Shown: piece by piece, positions 6,901 through 7,139 of the stretch
Layout: every line of letters starts with the position of its first letter
How positions within the stretch are numbered: the stretch's first letter is position 1
NCBI GenBank assembly: GCA_004299215.1
Contig: SCTD01000512.1
Location: forward strand, 1-7,139
Length of the DNA stretch: 7,139 nt
Reading direction: 5' to 3'
Source of the DNA: Frankiales bacterium
Lineage (GTDB): Bacteria > Actinomycetota > Actinomycetes > Mycobacteriales > SCTD01
The notes under the pieces: model-generated
Told to the model about the DNA's origin: nothing
Database searches by the model: none
The model's input: the letters and a program-made list of their open reading frames with translations, nothing else
Translations under genes and position numbers: made by a program

Positions 6901-7013
6901 GGCGGTTCCTCAGGGAGATCGGCGCCGGCGGGGGTACCGGACGCCGTCCACGCTAGGCGCCGACTACTCATCGAGGTAGCCTCTCTTTCCTCGGATACCC
7001 ATAGGGAGTGCCG
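6901..7013. promoter_or_regulatory. Divergent promoter region between the small zinc-ribbon-like gene and the LysR-type gene
   Basis: Candidate -10 elements are TAGCGT on the minus strand (6955-6950) towards the small gene and TAGCCT on the plus strand (6977-6982) towards the regulator; both fit TANNNT. Neither has a clear -35. Short inverted repeats cluster here: GAGG-TAG-CCTC (6973-6983), CGAGG-N12-CCTCG (6972-6993) and CCC-ATA-GGG (6998-7006). LysR-type regulators often bind such dyads between divergent genes. These assignments are by eye only. Confidence 0.35.
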
Positions 7014-7139
7014 ATGCTTTCCCTGCACCAGCTGCGCTGCTTCACCGCGGCGTACGAGCTGCAGTCCTTCACCGCGGCTGCCACCGAGCTCGGCTACGCG
7101 CAGCCGTCGCTGTCGGAGCAGATCCGGCTGCTGGAGCGG
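7014..7139 (+). CDS. LysR-type transcriptional regulator, N-terminal DNA-binding part (cut by right edge)
   Basis: The first 42 codons are visible: MLSLHQLRCFTAAYELQSFT, then AAATELGYAQPSLSEQIRLL and ER. This is the classic LysR N-terminus: L-x-Q-L-R-x-F at the start, then a helix-turn-helix with S-F-T-A-A-A-x-x-L and Q-P-S-L-S-x-Q-I-R-x-L-E. The effector-binding domain is outside the window, so the ligand and regulon cannot be guessed. The ATG at 7014 is preferred because AGGGAG (7003-7008) ends 5 nt before it. An in-frame GTG two codons upstream overlaps that ribosome site and is less likely. The divergent small gene is the natural first candidate target. Confidence 0.93.
   Translation, partial: MLSLHQLRCFTAAYELQSFTAAATELGYAQPSLSEQIRLLER

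Overview
The window is very GC-rich (long antisense frames stay open by chance) and looks like an actinobacterial chromosome segment. Three things point there: a DUF222/HNH (13E12-type) gene with an apparently leaderless start, an actinobacterial-style class A penicillin-binding protein, and a tRNA without an encoded CCA end. A genus cannot be fixed from the sequence; a high-GC soil-type actinobacterium (Geodermatophilales, Motilibacterales or Nocardioides-like) is my guess.

Layout: (1) 1-1264, minus strand, is the 5' 421 codons of a DUF222-domain protein running off the left edge just before the expected HNH nuclease domain. Its Ala/Pro-rich linker carries three copies of a 16-bp near-palindrome, CGTTYCCGCGGRAACG, plus a half copy. 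(2) 1395-4568, minus strand, is a secreted neutral/alkaline ceramidase-like protein of 1057 residues, with an N-terminal catalytic domain, an Ig-like C-terminal domain and about 175 further residues I cannot assign. (3) 4626-4712, plus strand, is tRNA-Ser(UGA), divergent from the ceramidase gene. (4) 4730-6703, plus strand, is a bifunctional class A PBP starting 17 nt after the tRNA. (5) 6715-6900, minus strand, is a 61-residue Cys/His-rich small protein convergent with the PBP. (6) 7014 to the right edge, plus strand, is the N-terminal helix-turn-helix of a LysR-type regulator, divergent from the small protein.

These genes do not form one obvious pathway. The PBP builds peptidoglycan, the ceramidase-like enzyme would act outside the cell on amide-linked lipids or similar substrates, and the DUF222 gene belongs to a repeated, possibly mobile family. 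No transposase, integrase, CRISPR array or complete defence system is visible. The least explained feature is the in-frame palindrome cluster inside the DUF222/HNH gene.
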